Positions 51,561 through 59,391 of a stretch of 64,000 nucleotides of DNA are shown piece by piece. The notes under the pieces were generated by a model. It ran no database searches. It had not been told where the DNA came from and saw only the letters and a list, made by a program, of their open reading frames with translations. The stretch comes from Collibacillus ludicampi (GTDB lineage: Bacteria > Bacillota > Bacilli > Tumebacillales > BOQE01): positions 2,636,710 through 2,700,709 of the forward strand of contig NZ_BOQE01000001.1 in NCBI RefSeq assembly GCF_023705585.1. Reading direction: 5' to 3'. The position numbers and the translations under genes are program-made. Position 1 is the first letter of the stretch; the number at the start of each line of letters is the position of its first letter.

Positions 51561-51739
51561 TCAAGGGATTGTTTGATCTCCCACTCCTTTTCTTTAGAAA
51601 AAAAAGCTTCATTTCCCCTTTCCGGCGGCGGAGAGAAATTCGTCTCTTTTTTCCTTTCGGGTTCGCTTGATCGATTCAATAAAGTAATACCCTCTTTTTG
51701 AGGCTTCCTCTTATTTGAGGAGATTTTTTTTCCAGCCAT
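47345..51739 (-). CDS. giant 21-residue-repeat coiled-coil protein, N-terminal part
   Basis: A 1464-residue protein starting behind GAGGAGGAAATATGA. The first 45 residues are basic and Ser/Pro-rich (GKKISSNKRKPQKEG), without signal peptide. Then come about 65 tandem units of 21 residues (three heptads), for example LAQKDELISQFQTQAEEYQ plus two, with hydrophobic positions that predict a very long coiled coil, of the order of 200 nm if continuous. Some groups of units recur nearly unchanged in DNA, so the array grew by unequal recombination. The frame ends prematurely after AEFQLVIAQKTI where one T is missing from a T5 run. Its neighbourhood suggests a spore- or surface-related scaffold; that is inference. 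Confidence 0.78.
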   Translation of the reverse strand: MAGKKISSNKRKPQKEGITLLNRSSEPERKKETNFSPPPERGNEAFFSKEKEWEIKQSLEQKESMNMRFREKEIEYRRALEQLNETIRFLKKREEENHQILTQKEELITKYQKKESEYQFAMEQMKQTIRYLQEKDRENKKQKEKFFQHQSEYKQALEQLKQTVRYLQEREQEYKKLLEQKEETITSFQEQETEFQLALAQKDELILQFEEKQVDFHRVLEQKEETISQFQAQLEEYQLALSQKDETFSLVQEKLDEYQQTLAQKDDLISQLQVKAEEYQQVLAQKDDLIAKFQEQESTLREALAQQEHAMTQYQEKEAEFQLVIAQKDDLISQFQTQAEEYQLALSQKDEAFSQVQEKLEEYQLTLAQKDELASQLQAKAEEYQQALAQKDEVIERFKEQEYALREDLAQKEQTIIQYQEKETEFQLSLAQKDDLISQFQSQAEKYRLALSQKDEAFSQVQEKLEEYQQALAQKDNLVSQLQVKAEEYQQALSQKDEVITSLQQQESALREDLAQKEYTLNQYQEKEAEFQLVIAHKDDLILRLEEKEAEFRETLAQKDELISSFQIQEEEYQLVLSQKDETFSQVQEKLEEYQQALAQKDEVITSLQQQESALREALTQKDELASQLQAKAEEYQQALAQKDEVIERFKEQEYALREDLAQKEQTIIQYQEKETEFQLSLAQKDDLISQFQSQAEKYRLALSQKDEAFSQVQEKLEEYQLTLAQKDELASQLQAKAEEYQQALSQKDEVITSLQQQESALREDLAQKEYTLNQYQEKEAEFQLVIAHKDDLILRLEEKEAEFRETLAQKDELISSFQIQEEEYQLVLSQKDETFSQVQEKLEEYQQALAQKDEVITSLQQQESALREALTQKDELASQLQDKAEEFRQALAQKDEVIERFKEQEYALREALAQKEHAMAQYQEKEAEFQLVIAHKDDLILRLEEKEAEFRETLAQKDELISSFQIQEEEYQLVLSQKDETFSQIQEKLEEYQQALAQKDEVITSLQQQESALREDLAQKEYTLNQYQEKEAEFQLVIAHKDDLILRLEEKEAEFRETLAQKDELISSFQIQEEEYQLVLSQKDEAFSQVQEKLEEYQQALAQKDEVITSLQQQESALREALTQKDELASQLQDKAEEFRQALAQKDEVIERFKEQEYALREALAQKEHAMAQYQEKEAEFQLVIAQKDDLILQLEEKEAEFRETLAQKDELISQFQTQAEEYQLALSQKDEAFSQVQEKLEEYQQALAQKDNLVSQLQVKAEEYQQALSQKDEVITSLQQQESALREDLAQKEYTLNQYQEKEAEFQLVIAHKDDLILRLEEKEAEFRETLAQKDELISQLQTQAEEYRVTLSQNDEAFSQVQEKLEEYQQTLAQKDEVITSLQQQESALREDLTQKDELASQLQDKAEEFRQALAQKDEVIERFKEQEYALREALAQKEHAMAQYQEKEAEFQLVIAQKTI

Positions 51740-51950
51740 TCATATTTCCTCCTCAGAATATGCTCTTACCGTATATACATATAGGAAACGGAGTGTAAGT
51801 GTGCATTTATCAACTCTATAGCAAAGCGTTGTAAGAAAGGGGGCATCGAGAAATAAGGTCGGGCGAATGTATGAGGACATCCGTTTATATCCGTTTACAC
51901 CAAGTACCATATACATATTACATAAGCTTAAGCAAAAAAGGGGTGGAACG

Positions 51951-52226
51951 ATGTATCCGGAGATCGTGATAAAAAAAGGTACAAACCTTTATACCATAAA
52001 CGAAATTCAGTCTGGAACCGAACAATTGAAAAAAGAAATCGAATGGCTAAAGATGGCTCTTAATTGTAACGTCGAACAAACAGATAAAGTTTTTCCGGAA
52101 CCTCCAATGAGTTTAAAACAGATCTTAATTTGCTGGCTTGAGGAAAAAGAACGTTTGCTGAGTAAATGTGAATTGGCCGTTAAACACGCCGTGAATACGT
52201 TAAGAATCATAGAAATCGATTGTTAA
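51951..52226 (+). CDS. small unrecognised protein next to the coiled-coil gene
   Basis: A 91-residue protein; ATG at 51951 behind AAGGGGTGGAACG is preferred. It is helical and charged (IQSGTEQLKKEIEWLKMALN; then WLEEKERLLSKCELAVKHAV), with three Cys. It is divergent from the giant coiled-coil gene, with which it shares a 211-base upstream region. No family recognised; the short coiled coil might interact with its neighbour. Confidence 0.6.
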   Translation: MYPEIVIKKGTNLYTINEIQSGTEQLKKEIEWLKMALNCNVEQTDKVFPEPPMSLKQILICWLEEKERLLSKCELAVKHAVNTLRIIEIDC

Positions 52227-52230
52227 AACA

Positions 52231-52280
52231 GCCTGAATAAGAGCATGGAAACCATCAATTCCTCTGCCCTTATTCGGGCT
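52231..52280. terminator. weak hairpin between converging genes
   Basis: AGCCTGAATAAG / CTTATTCGGGCT, 12 base pairs with one wobble and a 26-base loop; no clear T-run. Confidence 0.35.
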
Positions 52281-52327
52281 CGTTCCTTCTTGTAATCCCA
52301 TAATGCTCCAAGGGCTTTCCCTTGTCA

Positions 52328-52675
52328 TTAACCGAAATACAACTTGGATTCAATGACGGCTGCCGCCCCCGCTACAGCGAGGATGACTAATAAAGAAAAA
52401 GCGGATGGAAGAAATATATAGACGAATATCACAGCGAGTGAAGACCAAATCCCTACACACCAGTGACAACTGAGGAGCAAACCGATCCAGTGACGTAAAC
52501 CGGAACCCTTGATTTCGATATGTCGAACCAACTGTCCGCTGGCATCAGGTTCATAAGTAACAGATAAAAAAGGATCTCGAATAAAAGAGGTAATTTCGTC
52601 AAACACAATCAAATGAGTCAGACGGAATGAAGCGAGAATCAAGATTGCCAAGTGAATCCATGAAATGTCATGCAT
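52328..52675 (-). CDS. DUF1360 membrane protein
   Basis: A 115-residue membrane protein with segments near residues 6-22 (IHLAILILASFRLTHLI) and 68-108 (SCHWCVGIWSSLAVIFVYIF; LLVILAVAGAAAVIE). RLTHLIVFDEITSFIRDPF and the CHWCVGIW cluster are the signature of DUF1360, a family found mainly in spore-forming Bacilli. It starts three bases after the upstream gene's stop with AAAGGAGATG, so the two form an operon. Function unknown. Confidence 0.8.
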   Translation of the reverse strand: MHDISWIHLAILILASFRLTHLIVFDEITSFIRDPFLSVTYEPDASGQLVRHIEIKGSGLRHWIGLLLSCHWCVGIWSSLAVIFVYIFLPSAFSLLVILAVAGAAAVIESKLYFG

Positions 52676-52677
52676 AA

Positions 52678-53913
52678 CTACATCTCCTTTGATACCTCAT
52701 GATTTGGAACCGTATTATGTGACAAGTATGAGAAAATGATCCGATTATTTGAAGGAAAATGGATCTGTTTCTCCTGAAAAAAGACAAATCCTTCAACCAT
52801 TACCTGATTGCCTTCAGCTGGCTTGGTGACAGACAGCTGAAAATTGAGGATTTCAACTTCTTGAGAGCCTATTCGAATGGGGTCTATCGGGCCGATCCAA
52901 TACTCTCCCTGTTCATGTACTTTCTGAAACCAATCCTCCTCTAGATACTTCCAACCTCGTTTTCCCATTGCGCTTTGTATACTGAGACTTTCGGTCATTT
53001 GAGGGGGAAGAATTTGCCCCCGGAGTTTGATACTTTCGGGAGGTGTTACGCGGAGGTAAATGACGGGATTATATAAATCTTCAGTTCCCGTGTTTTTTAT
53101 GGAAAGATTCCCTATTATCAAGTGCGGTTGTTTTTCACTGGCAGATACATGAATCGAATAGTCAAAGTATACTTCTGCTTGCAATCGATTCGTTGCGAGT
53201 CGATATTCATCCTGAACTTCTTGCTGTTCCCTTTCTGGATTCACGACGAGTTCCAAGAAATGGTAAATTATTTTTGGAGACAAGCACGAGAGAATGGAAA
53301 TTTTCTCACGATCTTGGAAGTATCGGAGAATACTTGAAGCGAGACTAACTGCAAGCCTTGAGCGAAAAGTGGCCCATTCCGTTTGTTGATTTTCGTCCAG
53401 AATGCGACACTGGATGTCAAGAAATGAATTTGTGAGATCTGCTTCCACACGAGTCTTGGACATGCATGGGATACCTGAACACTCGAACTCTTTAAAAAGA
53501 AAACGAGCCAACTTTCGTGTTTTTACATTCCAATCGTCATAAATGACGATTAGTTGCGGAACATCTACATGAGGTTCATGCGATACGGTAAGCTGAATAT
53601 ATAGATCTGTCTGAGTGGATGTTCTTGCTTCATCTGACATTATACAATGGATCCCGGAAGAAGCGAGAAAGTTCTTTACATCTGTCAAGATCTCTTGTTC
53701 CTCTACTCTTTTTTTCTCGAAAGACAAGGAATCGCGTGACCCGCCTTGGGCCAGACAAACGGTTTTCCCCGTCAATCCCGGTAAAAGGTGAAGAGTACTT
53801 TCTGCCTCATTCCATTTGGTTTGAAATCCCAATTGTTCACAAAGGAGACGAAAAGCAGGAAACGAAGAGTAAGGTATGACACCAAACGCTTCGTCTGCAA
53901 AGTACACTTGCAT
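52678..53913 (-). CDS. unrecognised 411-residue protein, in operon with DUF1360 gene
   Basis: A soluble protein beginning behind AAAGGGGGATGACAA. Residues 1-50 resemble a copper amine oxidase N-like/stalk domain (GVIPYSSFPAFRLLCEQLGF). The following part (about 75-200) has LSFEKKRVEEQEILTDVKNF and an alpha/beta pattern slightly like N-acetylmuramoyl-L-alanine amidase folds, without clear metal ligands, and the rest is beta-rich (PHLIIGNLSIKNTGTEDLYN; WIGPIDPIRIGSQEVEILNF). No signal peptide. Close linkage with DUF1360 and the coat-like gene suggests a sporulation role; I cannot assign a function. Confidence 0.6.
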   Translation of the reverse strand: MQVYFADEAFGVIPYSSFPAFRLLCEQLGFQTKWNEAESTLHLLPGLTGKTVCLAQGGSRDSLSFEKKRVEEQEILTDVKNFLASSGIHCIMSDEARTSTQTDLYIQLTVSHEPHVDVPQLIVIYDDWNVKTRKLARFLFKEFECSGIPCMSKTRVEADLTNSFLDIQCRILDENQQTEWATFRSRLAVSLASSILRYFQDREKISILSCLSPKIIYHFLELVVNPEREQQEVQDEYRLATNRLQAEVYFDYSIHVSASEKQPHLIIGNLSIKNTGTEDLYNPVIYLRVTPPESIKLRGQILPPQMTESLSIQSAMGKRGWKYLEEDWFQKVHEQGEYWIGPIDPIRIGSQEVEILNFQLSVTKPAEGNQVMVEGFVFFQEKQIHFPSNNRIIFSYLSHNTVPNHEVSKEM

Positions 53914-54060
53914 TTGTCATCCCCCTTTATTGGATGCATTGACTTGGTTTGTGTTCATTTTATGAGAATCCCAAAAAAAAGTGAGGCGTGACATTCGCCA
54001 ATATTGGTGGCACTATGCAAAAAATGGGCATTCGTGAATGAGCGCGAGGGAGGGGCCCCC

Positions 54061-54069
54061 CATAAGATA
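54061..54069 (+). promoter_or_regulatory. possible sigma-K-type -10 element upstream of the coat-like gene
   Basis: CATAAGATA matches the CATANNNTA -10 consensus of mother-cell sigma-K promoters and lies 22 bases before the ribosome site. The usual AC at -35 is not seen, so support is limited. Confidence 0.3.
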
Positions 54070-54103
54070 TACTGTCTTAAAAACTACCTTGGAAGGGAAG
54101 ATC

Positions 54104-54871
54104 ATGTACATGAACGACATCAACCCGATAAAAGGGGCCCAACCAACGCCAACACCACCCGTACTGCAGCCCGAATGTATTGTAGCACGCAAAGTTTATG
54201 ACTGGATCTTCGATCAAAACACCTATGAGAACAAAATTACCCTCCCCGAAGCGTGCCAAGCTTTAATTATTGCACGTCTCCAGTTAGGTCACAGGCTCAG
54301 CGTAAGATGTAATAGTACCCCGAATACTCCCCCATTCCCGCTACCGACGTTCCCGCCAATCCCTCCGGTATTTCCAACACCAACATCTGGCCCAGCGCCC
54401 ACACTATTCCCATGTCCTGGAACATTCTGTGAATTCGATGCCACTCTTGCTACCAATGGATTCTGTAATGGGGTCCCTGTCAAAATCGTTCCGTTCCAAT
54501 TCACAGCATGTATCACATTGGATATTCTCGACCTCACCCAAGGAGACGTTGTTTGTTCCGCAGTACCGGTTGTCGTTACATTCACAGAAGACGTTGCTCT
54601 CTGTCTCCCTGAACCGCTTGGCAATCAAAACATCCTGTGCGCGATCCTCGACGTTGTTTGTTCTGCCCAACTCGTTCCTTTCGATCAATCGGTTCTGTTG
54701 AGAGTCACGATATGTAAAGAGATTCAAGTGGAAGCAGATGTGAAATTGGAAATCATGGCCGCTTTCTGTACTCCTCGTGGTTTTTGTCCAACGTCGACAC
54801 CGACACCTCCAACATGTCCTCCATTCCCATCATTCCCGCCGCAATGCAGAGGTCTCTTCCCGCCGGCGTAA
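54104..54871 (+). CDS. Cys- and Pro-rich, spore-coat-like protein
   Basis: A 255-residue protein; I chose ATG at 54104 behind GGAAGGGAAG. It has two Pro-rich stretches (FPLPTFPPIPPVFPTPTSGP and TPTPPTCPPFPSFPPQC) around a Cys-containing beta-rich centre (TQGDVVCSAVPVVVTFTEDV; VTICKEIQVEADVKLEIMAA). The early ECIVARKVYDWIF motif and overall composition are like coat or outer-spore-layer proteins of Bacillota, and there is no secretion signal, as expected for proteins assembled from the mother cell. The assignment is by composition and context. Confidence 0.6.
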   Translation: MYMNDINPIKGAQPTPTPPVLQPECIVARKVYDWIFDQNTYENKITLPEACQALIIARLQLGHRLSVRCNSTPNTPPFPLPTFPPIPPVFPTPTSGPAPTLFPCPGTFCEFDATLATNGFCNGVPVKIVPFQFTACITLDILDLTQGDVVCSAVPVVVTFTEDVALCLPEPLGNQNILCAILDVVCSAQLVPFDQSVLLRVTICKEIQVEADVKLEIMAAFCTPRGFCPTSTPTPPTCPPFPSFPPQCRGLFPPA

Positions 54872-54931
54872 AATCAGAATTTTGTCTGACAATGATCAAT
54901 TCGTCTGCGTTTCATAGCTACTACAAGAATT

Positions 54932-54960
54932 GAGAGGAGTTTATACTTCTCTCTTTTTTT
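54932..54960 (+). terminator. terminator after the coat-like gene
   Basis: GAGAGGAG / CTTCTCTC hairpin (one wobble) with a six-base loop and seven Ts. Confidence 0.7.
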
Positions 54961-55022
54961 GCAACTATCCGCCCAATTTTTTATATGGATAATGTAATGA
55001 CAGATTACGGGAGGAGAAACGT

Positions 55023-55937
55023 ATGGATATAAGATCAGAAGGAATAAACGGAAAACTTCTTGAGGAGAAAATCGGGATGCTCAAGCAAAGGATTGCGAAT
55101 TATCAGGAACAGGTTCACGAGAGAACACAAAAATACCAAGAAATATTAAAACGACAGGAAGATCTGATGGCTCGTTATCGAGAACAAATTCTGCAATATC
55201 AGGCGATGATCGCACAAAAAGATTCCGAAATTGCGGGTTATGAAGAACAAGTCGAGCAATATCAGGATACTCTCGATGATCAGAAATCCGCCCTGGCGCG
55301 TTACCGAGAACAGGAGCAATCGTACCAAAAATCTCTCGCACGGAAAGAAGAGCTCGTCAAACGTTATCAAAATGAAATTCAGCAATATCAAGGAGACCTT
55401 GAAGAAAAAGAGAATGTCATCGCGCGTTATCAGGAATTAGTGAAGCAATACCTTGATTCTCTCGAAGAGAAGGAATCCGTGATCGCCCGTTATCAGGAAC
55501 AATTGCAGGAATACCGAGAAGCTTTGAAAGAAAAGGAAAAAGTGATCGACCGATATCAAGAACAGGAACATCAATACCAGGAGACCCTCAGGCGTAAGAA
55601 AGCAGCGATCACGCGTTATCTGGAACAAATCGAGCGATATGAAGAGACTCTCGAAGAGAGGGAAACCTTGATCGCCCGCTATGAAGAACAAATCCGGCAA
55701 TACAAAGAAACCCTCGAAAAGAAGGAAACTTTAGCAGCTCTCCAACAAAATCATGACAGCCTCTCCACACAAAAGAATGAATTCGGACAGGATCAGGTGC
55801 AACGACATCCCTTCCTGCGTCAGCATCAAGTTCCATTTCATGCTGTAAGACATGAGCAGTTGAATTCAATAGATGTTAAGCCTCTGTTCGACAGCAATAA
55901 CGCTAAATATAATGAAAAAACCGGAAACCCATTCTGA
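55023..55937 (+). CDS. 21-residue-repeat coiled-coil protein, paralogous in design to the giant gene
   Basis: A 304-residue protein behind GGGAGGAGAAACGT. Residues about 15-245 are tandem 21-residue units such as LEEKESVIARYQEQLQEY plus three, rich in R, Y, Q and E, that predict one long coiled coil. The unit length is the same as in the giant coiled-coil protein 4 kb away, but the side chains differ (ARYQEQ instead of SQFQTQ), so divergence is old. The C-terminal 60 residues are not repeated (HPFLRQHQVPFHAVRHEQL). No signal peptide. Confidence 0.75.
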   Translation: MDIRSEGINGKLLEEKIGMLKQRIANYQEQVHERTQKYQEILKRQEDLMARYREQILQYQAMIAQKDSEIAGYEEQVEQYQDTLDDQKSALARYREQEQSYQKSLARKEELVKRYQNEIQQYQGDLEEKENVIARYQELVKQYLDSLEEKESVIARYQEQLQEYREALKEKEKVIDRYQEQEHQYQETLRRKKAAITRYLEQIERYEETLEERETLIARYEEQIRQYKETLEKKETLAALQQNHDSLSTQKNEFGQDQVQRHPFLRQHQVPFHAVRHEQLNSIDVKPLFDSNNAKYNEKTGNPF

Positions 55938-56010
55938 TTTACGTCAGTGACCCTTCGAAAGGACAAAGAATAAATATGGTATAAACTGAGGAAGAAGGGA
56001 AGATCTGATC

Positions 56011-56196
56011 ATGACATTTGATGAGATGCAGCAACTCTATAGGAAAGTAAAGACGGATATCGCGAATGAGCTCAAATCGAAAAAAACGGAAGTCACTCCA
56101 CAAGAAAATAATAGTCAAGTTCACCAAGTGATTTCTCGTCCTATTCCACAGTCGTATCACGTTCAATCCCGAAGCTGTTGCGGGAGAGCAAGATAA
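56011..56196 (+). CDS. small basic protein of unknown function
   Basis: A 61-residue protein with GAAGGGAAGATCTG upstream. It has a helical N-terminus (FDEMQQLYRKVKTDIANELK) and ends in a CC motif (SRSCCGRAR). The following JAMM gene starts 14 bases later, so the two may form an operon. No family recognised; the short length limits certainty. Confidence 0.45.
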   Translation: MTFDEMQQLYRKVKTDIANELKSKKTEVTPQENNSQVHQVISRPIPQSYHVQSRSCCGRAR

Positions 56197-56209
56197 CAGT
56201 AATGTAGCA

Positions 56210-56626
56210 GTGTTCAGGTTCTCAATAACACGATCGGTTTGGAATGAAGTATGTAACCATTGTATGGAGCTATTGCCGTATGAAGCTTGCGGTCTATTAT
56301 CAGGAACAAACGGGAAAGCGGAAACGGTTTGGGTAATCGAAAATGTAGCGCAAAGTCCGGTCGCATTCGAAATGAACATGGAACAAGTGAGAAGGGCTCT
56401 TCAGTTGATCGAGGAGAAAAAAGAAGAGCTGGTCGGTATGTACCACTCGCATCCGACTGCACCACCTGATCCGTCTGAACAGGATATTGTTCATGCGAAC
56501 GATCTCGAACTCGCTTATTTAATTCTCTCCTTTGCAGGTAAAGTACCGGTCATGAAGGGGTTTCACATCCGGAAGAAAAAAGTCATCCCCCTTTCGCTGG
56601 ATGTCATTGAAGACTCATACAAGTAG
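56210..56626 (+). CDS. JAMM/MPN metalloprotease (Mov34/JAB family)
   Basis: A 138-residue protein starting at GTG. LLPYEACGLLSG contributes the upstream Glu, and MYHSHPTAPPDPSEQD is the HxHx7Sx2D zinc motif, so the active site looks complete. Bacterial members cleave isopeptide or amide bonds, often on ubiquitin-like sulphur carriers or in cysteine/sulphur metabolism; the stand-alone type here has no carrier protein gene nearby. A terminator follows. Confidence 0.85.
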   Translation: MFRFSITRSVWNEVCNHCMELLPYEACGLLSGTNGKAETVWVIENVAQSPVAFEMNMEQVRRALQLIEEKKEELVGMYHSHPTAPPDPSEQDIVHANDLELAYLILSFAGKVPVMKGFHIRKKKVIPLSLDVIEDSYK

Positions 56627-56632
56627 TTTGAA

Positions 56633-56664
56633 CGGATTCCCGCTTAAGGGGATCCGCTTTTATT
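56633..56664 (+). terminator. terminator after the JAMM gene
   Basis: CGGATTCCC / GGGGATCCG hairpin followed by CTTTTATTT. Confidence 0.65.
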
Positions 56665-56783
56665 TAAAATTAGGAATTCATTGAAGACGAATTCTTTACA
56701 ATCGTTTTCATAGGTAAAAAATTCCAATTAACAGTAACTGAAGCAATAAGGCTTTCATAGTATGTGAAGGGGGTGATGAGGAA

Positions 56784-57494
56784 GTGCAAATGGGAACGGT
56801 CAGCGTGATTATCCCTGTATACAACCATGAAGAATTTATAGGGGAAGCCATTGAGAGTGTGTTAGTCCAGTCCTATCCATATACACAAATCATTGTCGTG
56901 AATGACGGATCCACAGACGGAACGAAAGATGTTTTGGAAACATACAAAGGAAGAATCGAGGTCATTCATCAGTCCAACGCTGGGCCCTCCGCCGCAAGAA
57001 ACAATGGGATCAGCAGAGCAACGGGGGAGTTTATTTGTTTCTTTGATTCCGATGACAAATTCTTGCCGGGAAAAATCGTGCGGCAATTATCGATTTTTCA
57101 AAGCCGGCCGGACGTAGGCCTTGTCCATACAGGGATCAATATCGTGCACAAAAATGGAGATTATTGGTACACGATGACAAAACCCGTCTATCATACGAGG
57201 GAAGAGCAGATCGTACGTCTGTTGGAAGCCAACTATATCGCTTGTCCCACTGTTATGATCAGGCGTGAATTGTTATCACAAGTAGGACTTTTTAATGAGA
57301 AATACCACAGAGCGGAAGATTACGATATGTGGCTGCGGCTCCTTACCTGTTGCAACTTTGCCGCGATTCCCGAACCATTGGTAGACTACCGATGGCATGG
57401 CAGAAATATAAGTGCATACCGGGATTTCGTTGCCGAGCAGGAAATAAAAGAAGCGGCGAGAAAAAGGTTTGCTGCCTTGGGATATAACCTTTGA
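56784..57494 (+). CDS. family 2 glycosyltransferase
   Basis: A 236-residue GT-A protein starting at GTG behind AAGGGGGTGAT. VSVIIPVYNHEEFIGEAIES, the nucleotide-binding VVNDGSTDGTKDVL and the metal-binding CFFDSDDKF are typical of GT2, and the DYDMWLRLLT segment supplies the catalytic acid region. It is the first gene of a rightward glycosylation operon. Donor and acceptor sugars are unknown. Confidence 0.88.
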   Translation: MQMGTVSVIIPVYNHEEFIGEAIESVLVQSYPYTQIIVVNDGSTDGTKDVLETYKGRIEVIHQSNAGPSAARNNGISRATGEFICFFDSDDKFLPGKIVRQLSIFQSRPDVGLVHTGINIVHKNGDYWYTMTKPVYHTREEQIVRLLEANYIACPTVMIRRELLSQVGLFNEKYHRAEDYDMWLRLLTCCNFAAIPEPLVDYRWHGRNISAYRDFVAEQEIKEAARKRFAALGYNL

Positions 57495-57572
57495 GGATGA
57501 ACGGAGAGACTTTTTAAGTCCGATTTCGTATGTCGGAATGATACAAGAAAATAAAGAAATAAGGGGTTTTTT

Positions 57573-58421
57573 ATGCGCAGAGCGGTGGTCATTTTTGTGG
57601 AAAATCAACGAGATTTGATGCTGCAGTTTGGTTGTCTTTATACATCTCTACAATATATTCAATCGAAGGATACGGACCTCGTTGTATTTGGTCCTCAAGA
57701 CACTTTACAAAAGCTGCCCGACGATTGTGTCAAGATTGAATGCCCTCCTCTGAGTGATCCTCCCGTATGGATGAACTATCGTTTTATTAATTCACTCAGT
57801 TGTCTAGTCAGCGATCATTCGGATGTATTGAATCAGTACGATTATTTATTGAGAACCGATGCGGATACCGTATTGACTCCCGCTTGGAATTCTTTTTACC
57901 CGGATCAATATACTACGGGCCAAGGATGGTATGTCAATAACCAGGATGTGAGCACAAACATAAAACGTGTTGCTCATTCGTTAGGTTTGAATCATCGAGG
58001 GATCCATAACATAGGCTCGACTCACTATGGTCCTCCAGAATTGGTGCGCGAAGTTTGCCGTTTAGCCGTATCTGTTACGCATCATATTCTCACTGAAGAA
58101 TTTAAAGATCAGCACGGACAATGGCCTGGTTGGTACCGGGGCGTCGCATCGTTATACGGCGGTGAAATCGCCGTCAATCATCTGGTGGAACGTTTAAACC
58201 CCGATCGACAAAAATTAGATGCCTTCTGTACATCTCAAGAATCGATTCGAAATTATCCTCACATTCACTTCTGGCATACATTCGAAATGTTCTCCAAATT
58301 TCATTTTTCAGAAGGTTATTATGACCATTTCAGAATCGACCATATCGATATAGACCCCATTCGAAATTACTGCCTGTATATTGCACTAAAGTCGAGACGT
58401 GAAATGCCTTGGCTTGGGTGA
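57573..58421 (+). CDS. glycosyltransferase-like protein (GT-A fold)
   Basis: A 282-residue soluble protein with AATAAGGGGTTTTTT upstream. The start VVIFVENQRDLMLQFGCLYT, and the DxD-like YDYLLRTDADTVL near residue 95, followed by GWYRGVASLYGGEIAVNHLV, suggest a nucleotide-sugar-dependent transferase of a less-studied family. It lies between two GT2 genes. Substrate unknown. Confidence 0.65.
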   Translation: MRRAVVIFVENQRDLMLQFGCLYTSLQYIQSKDTDLVVFGPQDTLQKLPDDCVKIECPPLSDPPVWMNYRFINSLSCLVSDHSDVLNQYDYLLRTDADTVLTPAWNSFYPDQYTTGQGWYVNNQDVSTNIKRVAHSLGLNHRGIHNIGSTHYGPPELVREVCRLAVSVTHHILTEEFKDQHGQWPGWYRGVASLYGGEIAVNHLVERLNPDRQKLDAFCTSQESIRNYPHIHFWHTFEMFSKFHFSEGYYDHFRIDHIDIDPIRNYCLYIALKSRREMPWLG

Positions 58422-58456
58422 AGGCAAACAAGTTCTTAGGCAAGGATGTGAGCAAA

Positions 58457-59341
58457 ATGGAAAACCAAGAGAAGACATTGGTATCCTTGATTTTACCGGC
58501 AAAAAACGAAGGGAGTCATGTACGAACGACGATTCGATCCGCTTTTCAAGTGAAAACCGACTGTCCTTTTGAAATCATCGTGGTGGATGACGGTTCTGCG
58601 GACGGAAGTTGTGATTTCATTTCCACACATGAACGGGCCGAACAAATAACCCTTGTCAGGACGGAGGGAATCGGGGCGGCGGCGGCAAGAAATTTGGGGG
58701 CCGAACACGCGAAAGGAGAATACTTCATCTTCTGCGATGCCCACCTTTTTTTCGAAGATTTTTGGATTGAGCGCTTACTGGAGCCGATATTGACAGGTAA
58801 GGCTGATAGTACCACTCCCGGGATTGCGAATACCGGATTACCCAATTGGCCGGGCTATGGACAGACACTGGACGGGAATCTGAGTATCGTATGGCATACG
58901 GGAAAATTGAACTTGTTCCCGACCGCTGTCCTTCCCGGAGGCTGTTTCGCGATTCCTAAGCAAGTGTTCTTCGATATCGGAGGTTTTGACAAGGGCTTCC
59001 GGGTGTGGGGTTACGAAGATGTGGAGATTTCCATCAAAATGTGGCTGTTCGGCTATACATGTTATGTTGAGCCCGCCGTGAAAATTCTGCATGTTTTCCG
59101 TACCGCCCATCCGTATCAAGTGAGTTGGGATCATGTGTATTACAATATGCTGCGAATGGCATACAGCCATTTTAAGGAAGAACGAATTGAAAAGTGCAGA
59201 AAATTGGTTCAATATGCCAATCTGTCTGAAATCGAATCACAAGTGCTGGAAAATGGTGTGATGGAACAGAGAGAGATCTATATGAAACGGCGGAAATATG
59301 ATGATGACTGGTATATGCAAACATTTAACATCCCCTTTTAG
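58457..59341 (+). CDS. family 2/27-like glycosyltransferase
   Basis: A 294-residue protein; ATG at 58457 behind AAGGATGTGAG is preferred to an earlier TTG inside the previous gene. VSLILPAKNEGSHVRTTIRS, VDDGSADGSCDFI and YFIFCDAHLFF (a DxH metal motif) precede GGFDKGFRVWGYEDVEISIK, a segment typical of polypeptide-GalNAc or galactosyltransferase-like C-terminal domains. It probably transfers sugars onto a protein or glycan in the same pathway as its neighbours. Confidence 0.85.
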   Translation: MENQEKTLVSLILPAKNEGSHVRTTIRSAFQVKTDCPFEIIVVDDGSADGSCDFISTHERAEQITLVRTEGIGAAAARNLGAEHAKGEYFIFCDAHLFFEDFWIERLLEPILTGKADSTTPGIANTGLPNWPGYGQTLDGNLSIVWHTGKLNLFPTAVLPGGCFAIPKQVFFDIGGFDKGFRVWGYEDVEISIKMWLFGYTCYVEPAVKILHVFRTAHPYQVSWDHVYYNMLRMAYSHFKEERIEKCRKLVQYANLSEIESQVLENGVMEQREIYMKRRKYDDDWYMQTFNIPF

Positions 59342-59391
59342 TTTTTCAGCGAAAAGGTTGGAACGAAAACCCTATAAGGTCGTGGAATAAA

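Noticed and set aside
46021..51739. CRISPR array or non-coding satellite, because of the dense regular repeats
   Set aside because: The unit is 63 bases, a multiple of three, with no unique spacers, and it is translated throughout as a consistent 21-residue coiled-coil pattern on the minus strand.
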